64,000 nucleotides of DNA, taken from positions 2,365,501-2,429,500 of the forward strand of contig CANLAD010000001.1 in NCBI GenBank assembly GCA_947488755.1. The letters are read 5' to 3'. Positions 9,064-16,710 of the stretch are shown piece by piece. The notes beneath the pieces were generated by a model. That model saw only the letters and a program-made list of their open reading frames with translations. It did not search any database and was not told the DNA's origin. Each line of letters starts with the position of its first letter. Position 1 is the stretch's first letter. The position numbers were made by a program, and so were the translations under genes. This DNA comes from an uncultured Erythrobacter sp. GTDB taxonomy: Bacteria > Pseudomonadota > Alphaproteobacteria > Sphingomonadales > Sphingomonadaceae.

Positions 9064-9858
9064 TTATCCCATCGCTTCAAGGACATCGTCGAGCCGGGCC
9101 GGATCGCCGAGCGCAATCACCCGCCCGTTTTCGCTCGACGCGCTGTCGGCATCGAGCGGATTGCCCTGCCAGTCGCTCATCGTGCCCCCGGCGCCCTCGA
9201 CCACCGGAACCAGCGCCGCATAGTCGTAGAGCGCAAGGCCCGCCTCGACGATTACGTCGATGTGACCCGATGCGAGCAGGCCGTAATTGTAGCAGTCGCC
9301 GCCATAGATGATCGGGCCTTGTCGCTCGTTGCCGCCGACCGTGGCCGCGACCTTCATGTAGGCATCGGCCTCGTCTGCGTCGAAATAGTGCGGGCTGCTG
9401 GTGGCAAGGCGCGCGTCGGCAAGTTCTTTGCAGGCGCGGGTGGTGACCGGCTTGCCATTGAACGTCGTCCCTTCGCCGATTCGCCCGGTCCACCGCTCGC
9501 GCGCGATCGGCTGGTCGATCACCCCCAGCACCGGCCAGCCATCCTGCATTAGCGCGATCAGCGTGCCGAAGATCGGGCGACCGGCCATGAAGCTGAGCGT
9601 GCCGTCGATCGGGTCGAGCACCCATCGCCGCCCGGCGTTTTCGTTGCGCGCGCCGTATTCCTCGCCCAAAATCCCCTCATCGGGCCGCTCGGCTTCGATG
9701 ATCGCGCGCATGGCAGCCTCCGCCGCGCGATCGGCCTGGGTGACAGGGGATCGGTCAGACTTGGTTTCGGACTGCCAGTCCCCGCGAAACAGCGGCCGGA
9801 TCGCCTCTGCGGCCGCGTCGGCAAGGCGATGGGCAAGAGCCTGATCGGCATCGGTCAT
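9064..9858 (-). CDS. hisN: Inositol-monophosphatase family phosphatase, probably histidinol-phosphatase
   Basis: Mg-dependent phosphatase, 264 residues. It carries the metal-binding GEEYG (66-70) and DPIDGT (82-87) motifs and the C-terminal GG-D-C-x-N-Y and 'EAGLALYDYAALVPVVEGAGG' region characteristic of HisN-type members, which hydrolyse histidinol phosphate in histidine biosynthesis. Many alphaproteobacteria lack HisB-type phosphatase and use this enzyme. The start MTDADQALAHR at 9858 is preferred over a 21-codon upstream extension that adds no family sequence. General inositol or nucleotide phosphatase activity cannot be excluded. Confidence 0.85.
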   Translation of the reverse strand: MTDADQALAHRLADAAAEAIRPLFRGDWQSETKSDRSPVTQADRAAEAAMRAIIEAERPDEGILGEEYGARNENAGRRWVLDPIDGTLSFMAGRPIFGTLIALMQDGWPVLGVIDQPIARERWTGRIGEGTTFNGKPVTTRACKELADARLATSSPHYFDADEADAYMKVAATVGGNERQGPIIYGGDCYNYGLLASGHIDVIVEAGLALYDYAALVPVVEGAGGTMSDWQGNPLDADSASSENGRVIALGDPARLDDVLEAMG

Positions 9859-10247
9859 AGCGTTCGTCCATTGGATGCAAGAGCAGCGCGCGACCCCGTA
9901 GCGGCGCGGCCAATCCTCCAATACGGTTCTTTTCGCAATGTCAAAACCGTCCCAGATCGGGAAGAGGGGGCATGGACACGCGCTAACATGCAGCTATGTC
10001 GCTTTTCATGTGCTAAAGCGTAGCATCGCGAAACCGGGCAAAGGGGAAGACTCGGAACGCAACGCAAGAAGGAAGAAAAGGGGCGCGATTGAGTATCTGG
10101 CCACGATCTGGAGCTTTTGAGCACAGCAATGCGCTGACGCACGGGCGTGATCGTGGGCGCGATCGTGGGCACGAAGATGGTCGGGAGCGCGGCGATCCGT
10201 GCGGCGATGCCCAATTGGACACGCGTACCGGGACCACGCGTTCCGGG
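9859..10247. other. Divergent intergenic region between hisN and an AraC gene
   Basis: Nearly 390 bases. The rightmost 160 bases stay open in frame with the AraC gene (from 10089), but would add an Arg/Asp/Gly-rich stretch unlike any regulator domain, so I treat them as noncoding. They contain a tandem GATCGTGGGC at 10148-10157 and 10161-10170, 13 bases apart, a possible regulator site. No RNA gene recognised. Confidence 0.4.
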
Positions 10248-11129
10248 ATGCCAATCTCGCTCAACCGCGCGCCCGCCGCCGATCTTGCGCCGTGGATAGC
10301 GCGCGTGGCGGTGACACGGGTCGAAGCCGGCCCCCGATTCGAGGTCGAGTGTGGCCTGTGCAGCGACATCGCCTACCAGCGCGTAATGGTCGCGGGCGAG
10401 TGGGAAGATAGAACAGGTGATACGCCCGTCGAATATGCGCGCGAATCGGTCATTGTCGGTCCGCATTCACGCTATTTCAAAGCACGCTGTGTGGGGCCGA
10501 TTGCGACCGTGGGCATCGGTTTTCGCCCCGGCGCGCTGCAATGCCTGTTCGGAAATGATGGCGCGGTCGGCGTCGACGCGATCGAACGCGGCGATCCGCT
10601 TGGTCTTATCGCCAAGGGCGAGGATCTCGGCTTTCCGGCAGGCGCCTCGGCCGAGGAATGGGCGCAAATCGCCGAGGGGCGCGTGAGGGCCTTCATCGAA
10701 GAGACCCGCCCCGACGTTCCCGACCCGATCAGCGCCGCGTTCGAACTCGCCAGCTTTGCCGACCCCAATATCGCGGTGGGCGATTTCGCGGAGCGTGAGG
10801 GCGTCAATCGGCGACGGCTCGAACGGCTGGTGAAGCGCGATTTCGGGCTGTCTCCGCGCACCGTCCTGCGCCGTGCGCGCGCGCTCGACCTCGCAGCGCA
10901 ATTGCTCGGCATAGCGGACGAAGGCGAAGAGGCGGAATTCATCCTGCGCTATTTCGATCAGGCGCACCTGATCCGCGAATTCCACACCTTTTTCGGCGCC
11001 ACGCCCAATACCTTCCGCCAGCGTTCACACATGTTGATGACGATCATTCTCGAAGCGCGATCGGCGCGGCGGCTGGAAGAACTCGACCGCTTGCTCCCGG
11101 GTGAAAAGCGCCCTTGGGAGGGGCGCTAG
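10248..11129 (+). CDS. AraC-family transcriptional regulator
   Basis: 293 residues. An N-terminal ~165-residue sensing domain is followed by an AraC double HTH (first around DFAEREGVNRRRLERLVKRD, second around FDQAHLIREFHTFFGATPNT) and a short Glu/Arg-rich C-terminal helix ending the protein. The layout, including the extension after the HTH, parallels the regulator at 4834-5796, so the two may be distant paralogues. The start chosen is the ATG at 10248, where homologous-looking sequence begins. The target is unknown; the gene stands alone, convergent with a broken gene whose stop overlaps its own. Confidence 0.85.
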   Translation: MPISLNRAPAADLAPWIARVAVTRVEAGPRFEVECGLCSDIAYQRVMVAGEWEDRTGDTPVEYARESVIVGPHSRYFKARCVGPIATVGIGFRPGALQCLFGNDGAVGVDAIERGDPLGLIAKGEDLGFPAGASAEEWAQIAEGRVRAFIEETRPDVPDPISAAFELASFADPNIAVGDFAEREGVNRRRLERLVKRDFGLSPRTVLRRARALDLAAQLLGIADEGEEAEFILRYFDQAHLIREFHTFFGATPNTFRQRSHMLMTIILEARSARRLEELDRLLPGEKRPWEGR

Positions 11130-11587
11130 ACCGCGGCGGACCAATAGGCAAAGGCCTCGTCCTGCGCCTTCACGACATAGCGGCGCGCCGCCTCTCCCTC
11201 CCAGTTATCCGGCCAATCCGACTCGTGCGCTCTTGCCTGGGAACGCGTCACGAACCAGCCATGTCCGGGGAGCCCGTCCGACTGGCGCACCACCAATACG
11301 GCAAGGCCCGGCTGCCCCGCGGCGCGCGCGTCCTCGTCGATCCGGTCCAGCACCTTGCAAAGCTGGCGCATCAGCGGGCGAGTGAAGCGGTGGCCAAGGA
11401 GGCCGAGCAGCTGCGAATAGGTCAGCGGCTCGCGCGCTCGGGCCGCGTCGATCAGGTGAGCACGGATTTCATCGGGGTCAAAGAAGGGTTATTTCTCTTT
11501 CGACTTCGTGGTGCTCGCCCGGTCTTTCACGCCCCCTGCAGGTGGCGGAGGTGGTGGGCTGGAATCTTTTTCAGACGTGTTCCGCAA
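11126..11587 (-). pseudogene. Hypothetical protein interrupted by an in-frame TAA
   Basis: Two stretches in one frame are separated by a single TAA at 11489-11491. Upstream (11587-11492, TTG start) is a 32-residue low-complexity segment with six consecutive Pro and a KSKEK end. Downstream (11488-11126) the frame reads PFFDPDEIRAHLIDAARARE and continues as a well-formed domain ending AYWSAAV. The downstream domain has no ATG, GTG or TTG before an internal ATG at 11371, which would drop some 37 structured-looking residues. Either this is a gene broken by a nonsense mutation, or the domain is expressed from 11371 (81 residues), or the TAA is read through. Function unknown. Confidence 0.55.
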
Positions 11588-11732
11588 TCACCTGAATGAT
11601 GGTTGTGAAGCATGCGATTAGGAGGGCCGATAGCACAAATGCGAAAGAGTTCGCATTCGCCCAGTAGAGATTTTCGGATCTCTCGTCGTTCAATTTCGAA
11701 TTGATCGACGTACAAAATGCTATGTCACGCAT
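11571..11732 (-). CDS. Small single-pass membrane protein, 53 residues
   Basis: ATG at 11732 overlaps the last 13 bases of the upstream 97-residue membrane protein gene. The peptide has a polar N-terminal half and one strongly hydrophobic segment at residues 29-50 (SFAFVLSALLIACFTTIIQV), ending EHV. It was translated by hand because it is short. The overlap on both sides (17 bases with the next frame) argues for a translationally coupled chain after prs. Function unknown; a membrane-active peptide or subunit of a small membrane complex are guesses. A chance ORF is possible. Confidence 0.45.
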   Translation of the reverse strand: MRDIAFCTSINSKLNDERSENLYWANANSFAFVLSALLIACFTTIIQVIAEHV

Positions 11733-12013
11733 GGTTTTTTCGAAGGTTGATCCGGATCCGGCACATCGGGAAACTGGATTGAGAAATCGGCAAGCTCCTC
11801 GCGATGTTTGAGAGTAGCATCAAGCATCCAAATATACCGGTACTCGCGGCCAATTAGAGAGAATGCCACTTGCCGGACAAAAGATAGTAGAGGCAATAAG
11901 AAAATTACAAAAAGCACGGATCGAATAACAGCGGACGTATCGCTGCCTTCTAGGCGTTCAGCCGCAAACCCAAGCAGCGGTGCCCCAGCTACTACGATAC
12001 TGACCGGAAACAC
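11720..12013 (-). CDS. Small membrane protein, 97 residues
   Basis: Starts with GTG 10 bases after the prs stop, so it is probably co-transcribed with prs. The N-terminal segment (4-18) is mildly hydrophobic. A strong transmembrane helix at about 28-52 (VIRSVLFVIFLLPLLSFVRQ) is followed by a soluble C-terminus (EYRYIWMLDATLKHREELAD...). No family recognised. The composition is less GC-biased than flanking genes (many Ile/Phe/Lys codons), consistent with acquired DNA. The next small ORF overlaps its end by 13 bases. Confidence 0.55.
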   Translation of the reverse strand: MFPVSIVVAGAPLLGFAAERLEGSDTSAVIRSVLFVIFLLPLLSFVRQVAFSLIGREYRYIWMLDATLKHREELADFSIQFPDVPDPDQPSKKPCVT

Positions 12014-12023
12014 CGGAGCATTA

Positions 12024-12959
12024 TCAGTCGAATAGCGAACTTACACTGCTCTCATCCGCGATACGACGCATCGCTTCGCCAAGAAGCGGGGCGATGGTGA
12101 GGATGCGGATGCGGTCGGAATTGTGCGTTGCTTCGGTCGGCAGGATCGAATCGGTGATGACCAGTTCTTTAAGCTGCGACCCATCGATCCGCGCCACCGC
12201 TCCGCCCGACAGCACGCCGTGGGTGATATAGGCCGCAACCGACTTCGCTCCATTTTCGAGCAGCGCATCGGCAGCGTTGCACAACGTACCACCCGAATCG
12301 ATGATATCGTCGATCAGCACGCAGTGCCGCCCCTCGACATCGCCGATGATGTTCATCACTTCTGATTCGCCCGGCCGGTCGCGCCGCTTGTCGACAATGG
12401 CCAGCGGGGCGTTGTCGAGCCGCTTTGCGAGCGCCCGCGCGCGCACCACGCCGCCCACATCGGGGGAGACGACCATCAGATCCTGATCGCCGTAGCGCGC
12501 CTGAATGTCGGCCGCCATGACGGGCGCGGCATAGAGATTGTCGGTCGGGATATCGAAGAAGCCCTGGATTTGGCCAGCATGGAGGTCCACTGCCAGCACC
12601 CGGTCGGCCCCGGAATGCGTGATGATGTTCGCTACCAGCTTGGCTGAGATCGGCGTTCGCGGACCTGGCTTTCGATCCTGCCGGGCATAGCCGAAGTACG
12701 GGACCACCGCCGTGATCCGCTTGGCCGAAGCCCGCTTCAGCGCATCGATGCAGATCAGCAATTCCATAAGATTGTCGTTCGCCGGAAAGCTGGTCGGCTG
12801 GACTATGAACACGTCCTCGCCGCGCACGTTCTCGTGGATCTCGACGAACACTTCCTCATCGGCAAAGCGCCGCACGCTCGCATCGGTCAGTGGCATTTCG
12901 AGATAGGCGGCGATCGCCCGGGCGAGCGGCAGGTTCGAATTGCCGGACATGATTTTCAT
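12024..12959 (-). CDS. prs: Ribose-phosphate pyrophosphokinase (PRPP synthetase)
   Basis: Makes 5-phosphoribosyl-1-pyrophosphate from ribose-5-phosphate and ATP for purine, pyrimidine, His, Trp and NAD synthesis. The 311-residue class I enzyme starts [20 protein letters not shown]. It has the ATP-binding [14 protein letters not shown] region (~40), the [11 protein letters not shown] flexible loop (~90-100), the metal-binding [13 protein letters not shown] (~125-137) and the PRPP loop [12 protein letters not shown] (~215-226). The gene is intact. A decayed partial copy of its first third plus upstream region lies at 14249-14416, on the other side of a PAS kinase gene. Confidence 0.97.
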   Translation of the reverse strand: MKIMSGNSNLPLARAIAAYLEMPLTDASVRRFADEEVFVEIHENVRGEDVFIVQPTSFPANDNLMELLICIDALKRASAKRITAVVPYFGYARQDRKPGPRTPISAKLVANIITHSGADRVLAVDLHAGQIQGFFDIPTDNLYAAPVMAADIQARYGDQDLMVVSPDVGGVVRARALAKRLDNAPLAIVDKRRDRPGESEVMNIIGDVEGRHCVLIDDIIDSGGTLCNAADALLENGAKSVAAYITHGVLSGGAVARIDGSQLKELVITDSILPTEATHNSDRIRILTIAPLLGEAMRRIADESSVSSLFD

Positions 12960-13184
12960 GGATGCGAATCCCCCGCGCGATTGGTCCGCGCCCCGGTTAG
13001 CCGAGCGTCATGGAAATGCAACGCAGGGTGGATGGGTTATGCGAAACTGGAAGGAGCATCGCCAGCTTTCCTGCGGTCGATACGTTTGCACTTCGATACT
13101 TGGGAGCATTCAGGCGGGGGCGGCTGCACTAGGAACATTGCTGGAGCACGGCTAACTACGGCCAGGAATTGGCGAATCGGGTTC

Positions 13185-14240
13185 ATGTCGACAGACACTA
13201 CAGAAAGATATGGCCTGACCTGGCGGGTAACGCCGGACCTGCTTGGCATTCTGAATTCCAACGGATTGTTTGAGTCGACCAATCCGGCCTGGGCCAAGAC
13301 CCTCGGATACACTGCCGAAGAGATTGAGAGTCGGCAGTTTTTCGATTTCGTTCATAAGGACGACATCCCGCGAACGGAGGAAGCCTTTGTCGCCATCAAG
13401 CAAGGCAACCCCATCCTTCAGTTCCGCAATCGCTATCGCCACAAGGATGGCTCGTTTCGATGGCTATCATGGAACTGCGTACCCGAAGGCGGCAAGTTCT
13501 ACTGCAGCGCCCGCGACATCACTTCGGCTGTCGAAAATCAAACTGCGTTGCGAAACAAGGAAGAAGAGGCCAAGCTGCGCGAGCAGTTCATAGCAGTTCT
13601 CGGTCACGATTTGCGCAATCCCCTCGCCGCCTTGCAGGCAGGTTTCGCGCTGCTCGGTAGAGAGACAAACTTGAGCGATCGCGGTCAGGCGGTCATCGAA
13701 TCCAGCAATCAGACCGCTCGGCGCATGTCCGGCCTGATCGATGATCTGCTGGATTTTGCCCGCGCAAGGTTGGGAAGCGGGATTTCGCTCGACCTCTCCA
13801 GCGGAGCCGACCTGCCCGGTGCGATCGAGGCGACTGTCGAAGAGATTCGCCTGGCCCATCCGGAGGTGCCAATTGTCTCGGACATCCGGATAACGCGCGA
13901 CATACGGTGCGATATCGGTCGGATTTGCCAGCTTTGTTCAAACCTCGTGGCAAACGCGGTCACTCATGGAATCCCCGGTGAACCGATCGAGCTGCAAGCG
14001 TTCACGGACGAGGAGGGATTGACCATCGCGGTCAGCAATCGAGGCAAGTCGATGTCTGACGAGGTCATTGCCCGCTTGTTCGAACCTTTCGTCAGGGAGC
14101 AGACGCGACCTTCGCAAGAGGGGTTGGGGCTGGGCCTTTTCATCTGTGCCGAGATAGCCAGGGCGCATGGCGGCGAAATGTCGGCGGAATCAGCAGGCGG
14201 GCAAACGACATTTCGGTTTCGGTTACATCAAGAGGCGTAG
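13185..14240 (+). CDS. PAS sensor histidine kinase (orphan)
   Basis: 351-residue soluble kinase. One PAS domain spans about 15-118, followed by a short coiled linker (NKEEEAKLREQF). The HisKA domain has phosphoacceptor His141 in VLGHDLRNPLAAL. The HATPase domain has its N-box near 250-262 (CSNLVANAVTHG) and a G-box GLGLGLFICAEIARAHGG near 313-330. The start at 13185 coincides with the PAS beginning; the frame is open upstream but adds sequence antisense to prs. No response regulator is nearby. It lies between prs and a decayed prs copy, so it belongs to the inserted or rearranged segment. Confidence 0.9.
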   Translation: MSTDTTERYGLTWRVTPDLLGILNSNGLFESTNPAWAKTLGYTAEEIESRQFFDFVHKDDIPRTEEAFVAIKQGNPILQFRNRYRHKDGSFRWLSWNCVPEGGKFYCSARDITSAVENQTALRNKEEEAKLREQFIAVLGHDLRNPLAALQAGFALLGRETNLSDRGQAVIESSNQTARRMSGLIDDLLDFARARLGSGISLDLSSGADLPGAIEATVEEIRLAHPEVPIVSDIRITRDIRCDIGRICQLCSNLVANAVTHGIPGEPIELQAFTDEEGLTIAVSNRGKSMSDEVIARLFEPFVREQTRPSQEGLGLGLFICAEIARAHGGEMSAESAGGQTTFRFRLHQEA

Positions 14241-14248
14241 CTGTTGGA

Positions 14249-14416
14249 TCATCCGGGTGGAAGCGCGTTTGAGCGCATCGACTCAGATCAGCAGTTCCAT
14301 AAGGTTGTCGTTCGCTGGAAAGTTGGTCGACTGGACGATGAATACGTCCTCTTCATCGAAGCGAATTCCCCGCGCGAATAGTGTGTGCACCGGTTAGCCG
14401 AGTGTCATGGGATGCA
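14249..14416 (-). pseudogene. Decayed partial duplicate of the prs 5' region
   Basis: Bases 14273-14351 align without gaps to 12740-12818 inside prs (about 70 of 79 identical by hand count), and similarity continues more weakly to about 14249. Bases 14358-14416 align to 12961-13020, the prs leader just upstream of its ATG. The roughly 140 bases between, including the prs start, are missing. Same orientation as prs. It cannot encode a functional enzyme. It marks a past duplication or recombination event at this locus. Confidence 0.85.
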
Positions 14417-14458
14417 CCGGAAGAGGGAAAATTTTAGGCAGGTTGACGTGCCGATGAC

Positions 14459-14539
14459 CGTCACGCGAAACCGACGACTGACATTCGAAAAAGGGGACGA
14501 CTCGACCATCGGAAACCTCGATCTGGAGGATTAACACTG
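14459..14539 (+). pseudogene. Remnant of a HigB-type toxin gene (3' tail only)
   Basis: In the frame ending GAT TAA CAC TGA just before the higA start, the translated tail reads LTFEKGDDSTIGNLDLED-stop-H. This resembles the RelE/HigB C-terminus, which normally ends in a '...VDYH' motif, with the Tyr codon changed to TAA. The 5' part of a toxin gene is absent; instead the decayed prs copy abuts. The TGATG junction with higA is the usual higBA overlap. Recognition rests on a short stretch and on context, so confidence is moderate. Confidence 0.5.
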
Positions 14540-14869
14540 ATGGCCATTAAGCTTCACGACAGCTTCGCGCTCCATCCCGGCCCATGGCTGCGGCGCAATT
14601 TCGTCGAGCCTTGAGGTTTGACGCTAAGCGAGGCAGCCGGACATCTGGGCGTGACGCGGGTTGCGTTGAGCAATCTGCTGAATGGTAAAGCCGCCCTCTC
14701 TCCCGAAATGGCGATCCGGTTCGAGAAGGCGTTTGGCGTGTCGGCGAAAACGATGCTGAGGATGCAATCGGCACATGATCTGGCCGGTGCGAAGTCTGCT
14801 GTGGAGACTGTCTTAGTTCAGAGGATTGCTCGACCAAGGCATGATACAATTGCGGCACAGGCGCGATAG
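14540..14869 (+). pseudogene. higA: HigA-family antitoxin gene with internal stop
   Basis: The ATG at 14540 has a good ribosome-binding site (GGAGG at 14525-14529). The first 24 codons (MAIKLHDSFALHPGPWLRRN...) are the standard HigA N-terminus, then codon 25 is TGA (14612-14614). The same frame continues as the conserved HTH: LSEAAGHLGVTRVALSNLLN and MAIRFEKAFGVSAKTMLRMQ, ending at TAG 14867-14869. The Xre/HigA domain could still be produced by restart at TTG 14618, without its N-terminus. The partner toxin is reduced to a tail. I read this as a dying toxin-antitoxin locus. Confidence 0.8.
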
Positions 14870-14896
14870 TTTTCGAAAAAGGGCTGACGGTTATGC

Positions 14897-15499
14897 CTAT
14901 CTGACTATCTGGTCCGGATCGCCCGCTCCGACAATTTGCAAGAACTGATCTTCGCCGAGCTTGTCCCAAATCTCAGCGTATAATCTGAGTAGGGCTGCAT
15001 CCTGCCTAAGGAGGGGCATGAGAGCCACGTCAAACTCAGCACGTTCTCGTGCGCCGAATCGCTCAAGGTACACAGTGTCCAGCCAGCCCTGTGCAGACCA
15101 GATTGTTTTGTAGAGTGGGGTTACGCTACAATACGGACCCATCTCGATAAAAAAATTAGTAAAATCAAAAGTCTGGTCACTCTTCGCAAGTGCTCGATAT
15201 TTTTCGGAGATTTCGTCGAATTCGTAATCGAACCGCTCGGGCTTTCCTAATTGGACGATCATGTCCACTACGAACCGGTTGCGCCAAGTAGCCGGTTCGA
15301 GGCCGTCGACATTTTGAGGATTGTGCTCAAGGTAGTCGCGAATCTCGTCTTTATGTCGTTCCTCAATCTTATCGATCTCAGCGACTAGCCTCTCCGCCTC
15401 GGCCACGAACTCTCGCGTCATCAAGCGCGGCGTCTTTCCATTAGGCTTGAAGATGGTTGGTTCAAATGTGCTCGCCGTAGATTTAGACCACTCAGCCAT
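14897..15499 (-). CDS. Hypothetical protein, 200 residues
   Basis: No family recognised. It is soluble, with no signal peptide or membrane segment. The charged helical N-terminal half is rich in Glu/Lys (RLVAEIDKIEERHKDEIRDY); the second half has aromatic clusters and an acidic helix near the C-terminus. Start choice: ATG 15499 (MAEWSKSTAS...) with GAGAGG upstream; a GTG at 15520 is an alternative. Codon use is less GC-biased than in core genes around it. It lies between the broken higA and a duplicated glpX tail, inside the accessory segment, so it was probably acquired with it. Confidence 0.7.
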   Translation of the reverse strand: MAEWSKSTASTFEPTIFKPNGKTPRLMTREFVAEAERLVAEIDKIEERHKDEIRDYLEHNPQNVDGLEPATWRNRFVVDMIVQLGKPERFDYEFDEISEKYRALAKSDQTFDFTNFFIEMGPYCSVTPLYKTIWSAQGWLDTVYLERFGARERAEFDVALMPLLRQDAALLRLYAEIWDKLGEDQFLQIVGAGDPDQIVR

Positions 15500-15506
15500 A
15501 ATACCG

Positions 15507-15556
15507 CCATCCTCTCCCACTTCTCAATCGACCCGGTGCTCGCCTTTCACCCACCG
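15507..15556 (-). repeat. Duplicated 3' tail of glpX
   Basis: About 50 bases here are repeated at 15602-15652, which covers the real glpX stop region; spacing is about 97 bases. The copy still encodes VRWVKGEHRVD followed by TGA, the exact C-terminus of the intact enzyme. Upstream similarity is lost abruptly. Together with the prs relic it brackets the accessory genes between fragments of both neighbouring core genes. Confidence 0.85.
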
Positions 15557-15619
15557 CACGTATCTTTTCGCGGGTGCGAGGACCGTCGCGCTTGATGAAG
15601 CGCCACCCTCTCACACCTC

Positions 15620-16648
15620 TCAATCGACCCGGTGCTCACCTTTTACCCACCGCACCGTTCCCGACGACGCGCGCATTACGACGCTTTGGGTTGTCATGAT
15701 CGTTTCGCCGGTGGGTTTCCTTCGCCGCTTTACGCCTTCGAGCAGCGAGCCGTCGGTCACGCCGGTGGCGGCGAAGATACAGTCGCCTTTCGCAAGGTCT
15801 TCCAGCTTGTAGATGCGGTTCAGATCGGTGATGCCCCACTTCTTCGCGCGCGCCTTTTCGTCCTCGTTGCGGAAAACGAGGCGGGCGTTGAACTGGCCTC
15901 CGACACAGCGCAGGGCCGCTGCCGCCAGCACCCCTTCAGGCGCGCCGCCCTGGCCCATATACATGTCGATCGTCGTGTCCTCATCGGTCACCGCGATCAC
16001 GCCCGCGACATCGCCATCACCGATGAGGACGACCCCGCAGCCCAGCTCGCGCAGCTCGGCAATGAGCTCCGCATGGCGCGGGCGGTCGAGGACGCAGACG
16101 TTGATACGGCCCGGCTCCACGCCCTTGGCCGCAGCTACGGCGCGCACATTGTCGGACGGGGACTTGGCCAGATCGATCACACCCTCGGGATAGCCGGGGC
16201 CTACCGCGAGCTTGTCCATGTAGACGTCGGGTGCGTTGAGCAGGCAGCCTTCCTCCGCCGCCGCCAGCACGGCGAGCGCATTCGGTCCTGCCTTGGCGGT
16301 GATGGTGGTGCCTTCGAGCGGGTCGAGCGCGATGTCGATCTTGGGGCCTTTGCCAATGCCGACCTTCTCTCCGATATAAAGCATGGGCGCCTCGTCGCGT
16401 TCGCCTTCGCCGATCACCACGGTGCCGTCGATGTAGAGGCTGTCGAACGCGCGGCGCATGGCTGCCACTGCTGCGGCGTCGGCGGCCTTCTCGTCACCGC
16501 GCCCGACCAGCTGCGCAGCGGCGACGGCGGCGGCTTCCACAACGCGCACCATTTCAAGCACCAGCACACGCTCGATCGCGTTGTCATCGCCGGGTTCCTT
16601 GTGGGCCAGCACGTCTGTGTCTTCCGGGGTTTCGTGGGTCGTGTTCAT
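15620..16648 (-). CDS. glpX: Fructose-1,6-bisphosphatase class II
   Basis: Hydrolyses fructose-1,6-bisphosphate in gluconeogenesis. The 342-residue GlpX-type enzyme has the metal-binding motif IDIALDPLEGTTI (near 104-116), GEGERDEAPMLYIGE (near 80-94) and the GVTDGSLLEGVKRR substrate segment near the C-terminus. The bifunctional sedoheptulose activity known in some members cannot be judged. Its last 11 codons are duplicated just downstream. A secreted protein gene diverges from it at 16711. In sphingomonads hom often lies close by, as here. Confidence 0.96.
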   Translation of the reverse strand: MNTTHETPEDTDVLAHKEPGDDNAIERVLVLEMVRVVEAAAVAAAQLVGRGDEKAADAAAVAAMRRAFDSLYIDGTVVIGEGERDEAPMLYIGEKVGIGKGPKIDIALDPLEGTTITAKAGPNALAVLAAAEEGCLLNAPDVYMDKLAVGPGYPEGVIDLAKSPSDNVRAVAAAKGVEPGRINVCVLDRPRHAELIAELRELGCGVVLIGDGDVAGVIAVTDEDTTIDMYMGQGGAPEGVLAAAALRCVGGQFNARLVFRNEDEKARAKKWGITDLNRIYKLEDLAKGDCIFAATGVTDGSLLEGVKRRRKPTGETIMTTQSVVMRASSGTVRWVKGEHRVD

Positions 16649-16710
16649 CGCAAATTCAGTCCTTCTGCCGCTTGGCTGTTGCTCCCGCGCTTAGACACGA
16701 GGAGACGGGC

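Noticed and set aside
14618..14869. HTH protein starting at TTG 14618 as an intact gene
   Set aside because: The preceding 24 codons, ribosome-binding site and ATG are exactly those of HigA, so the TGA is better read as a disruption.
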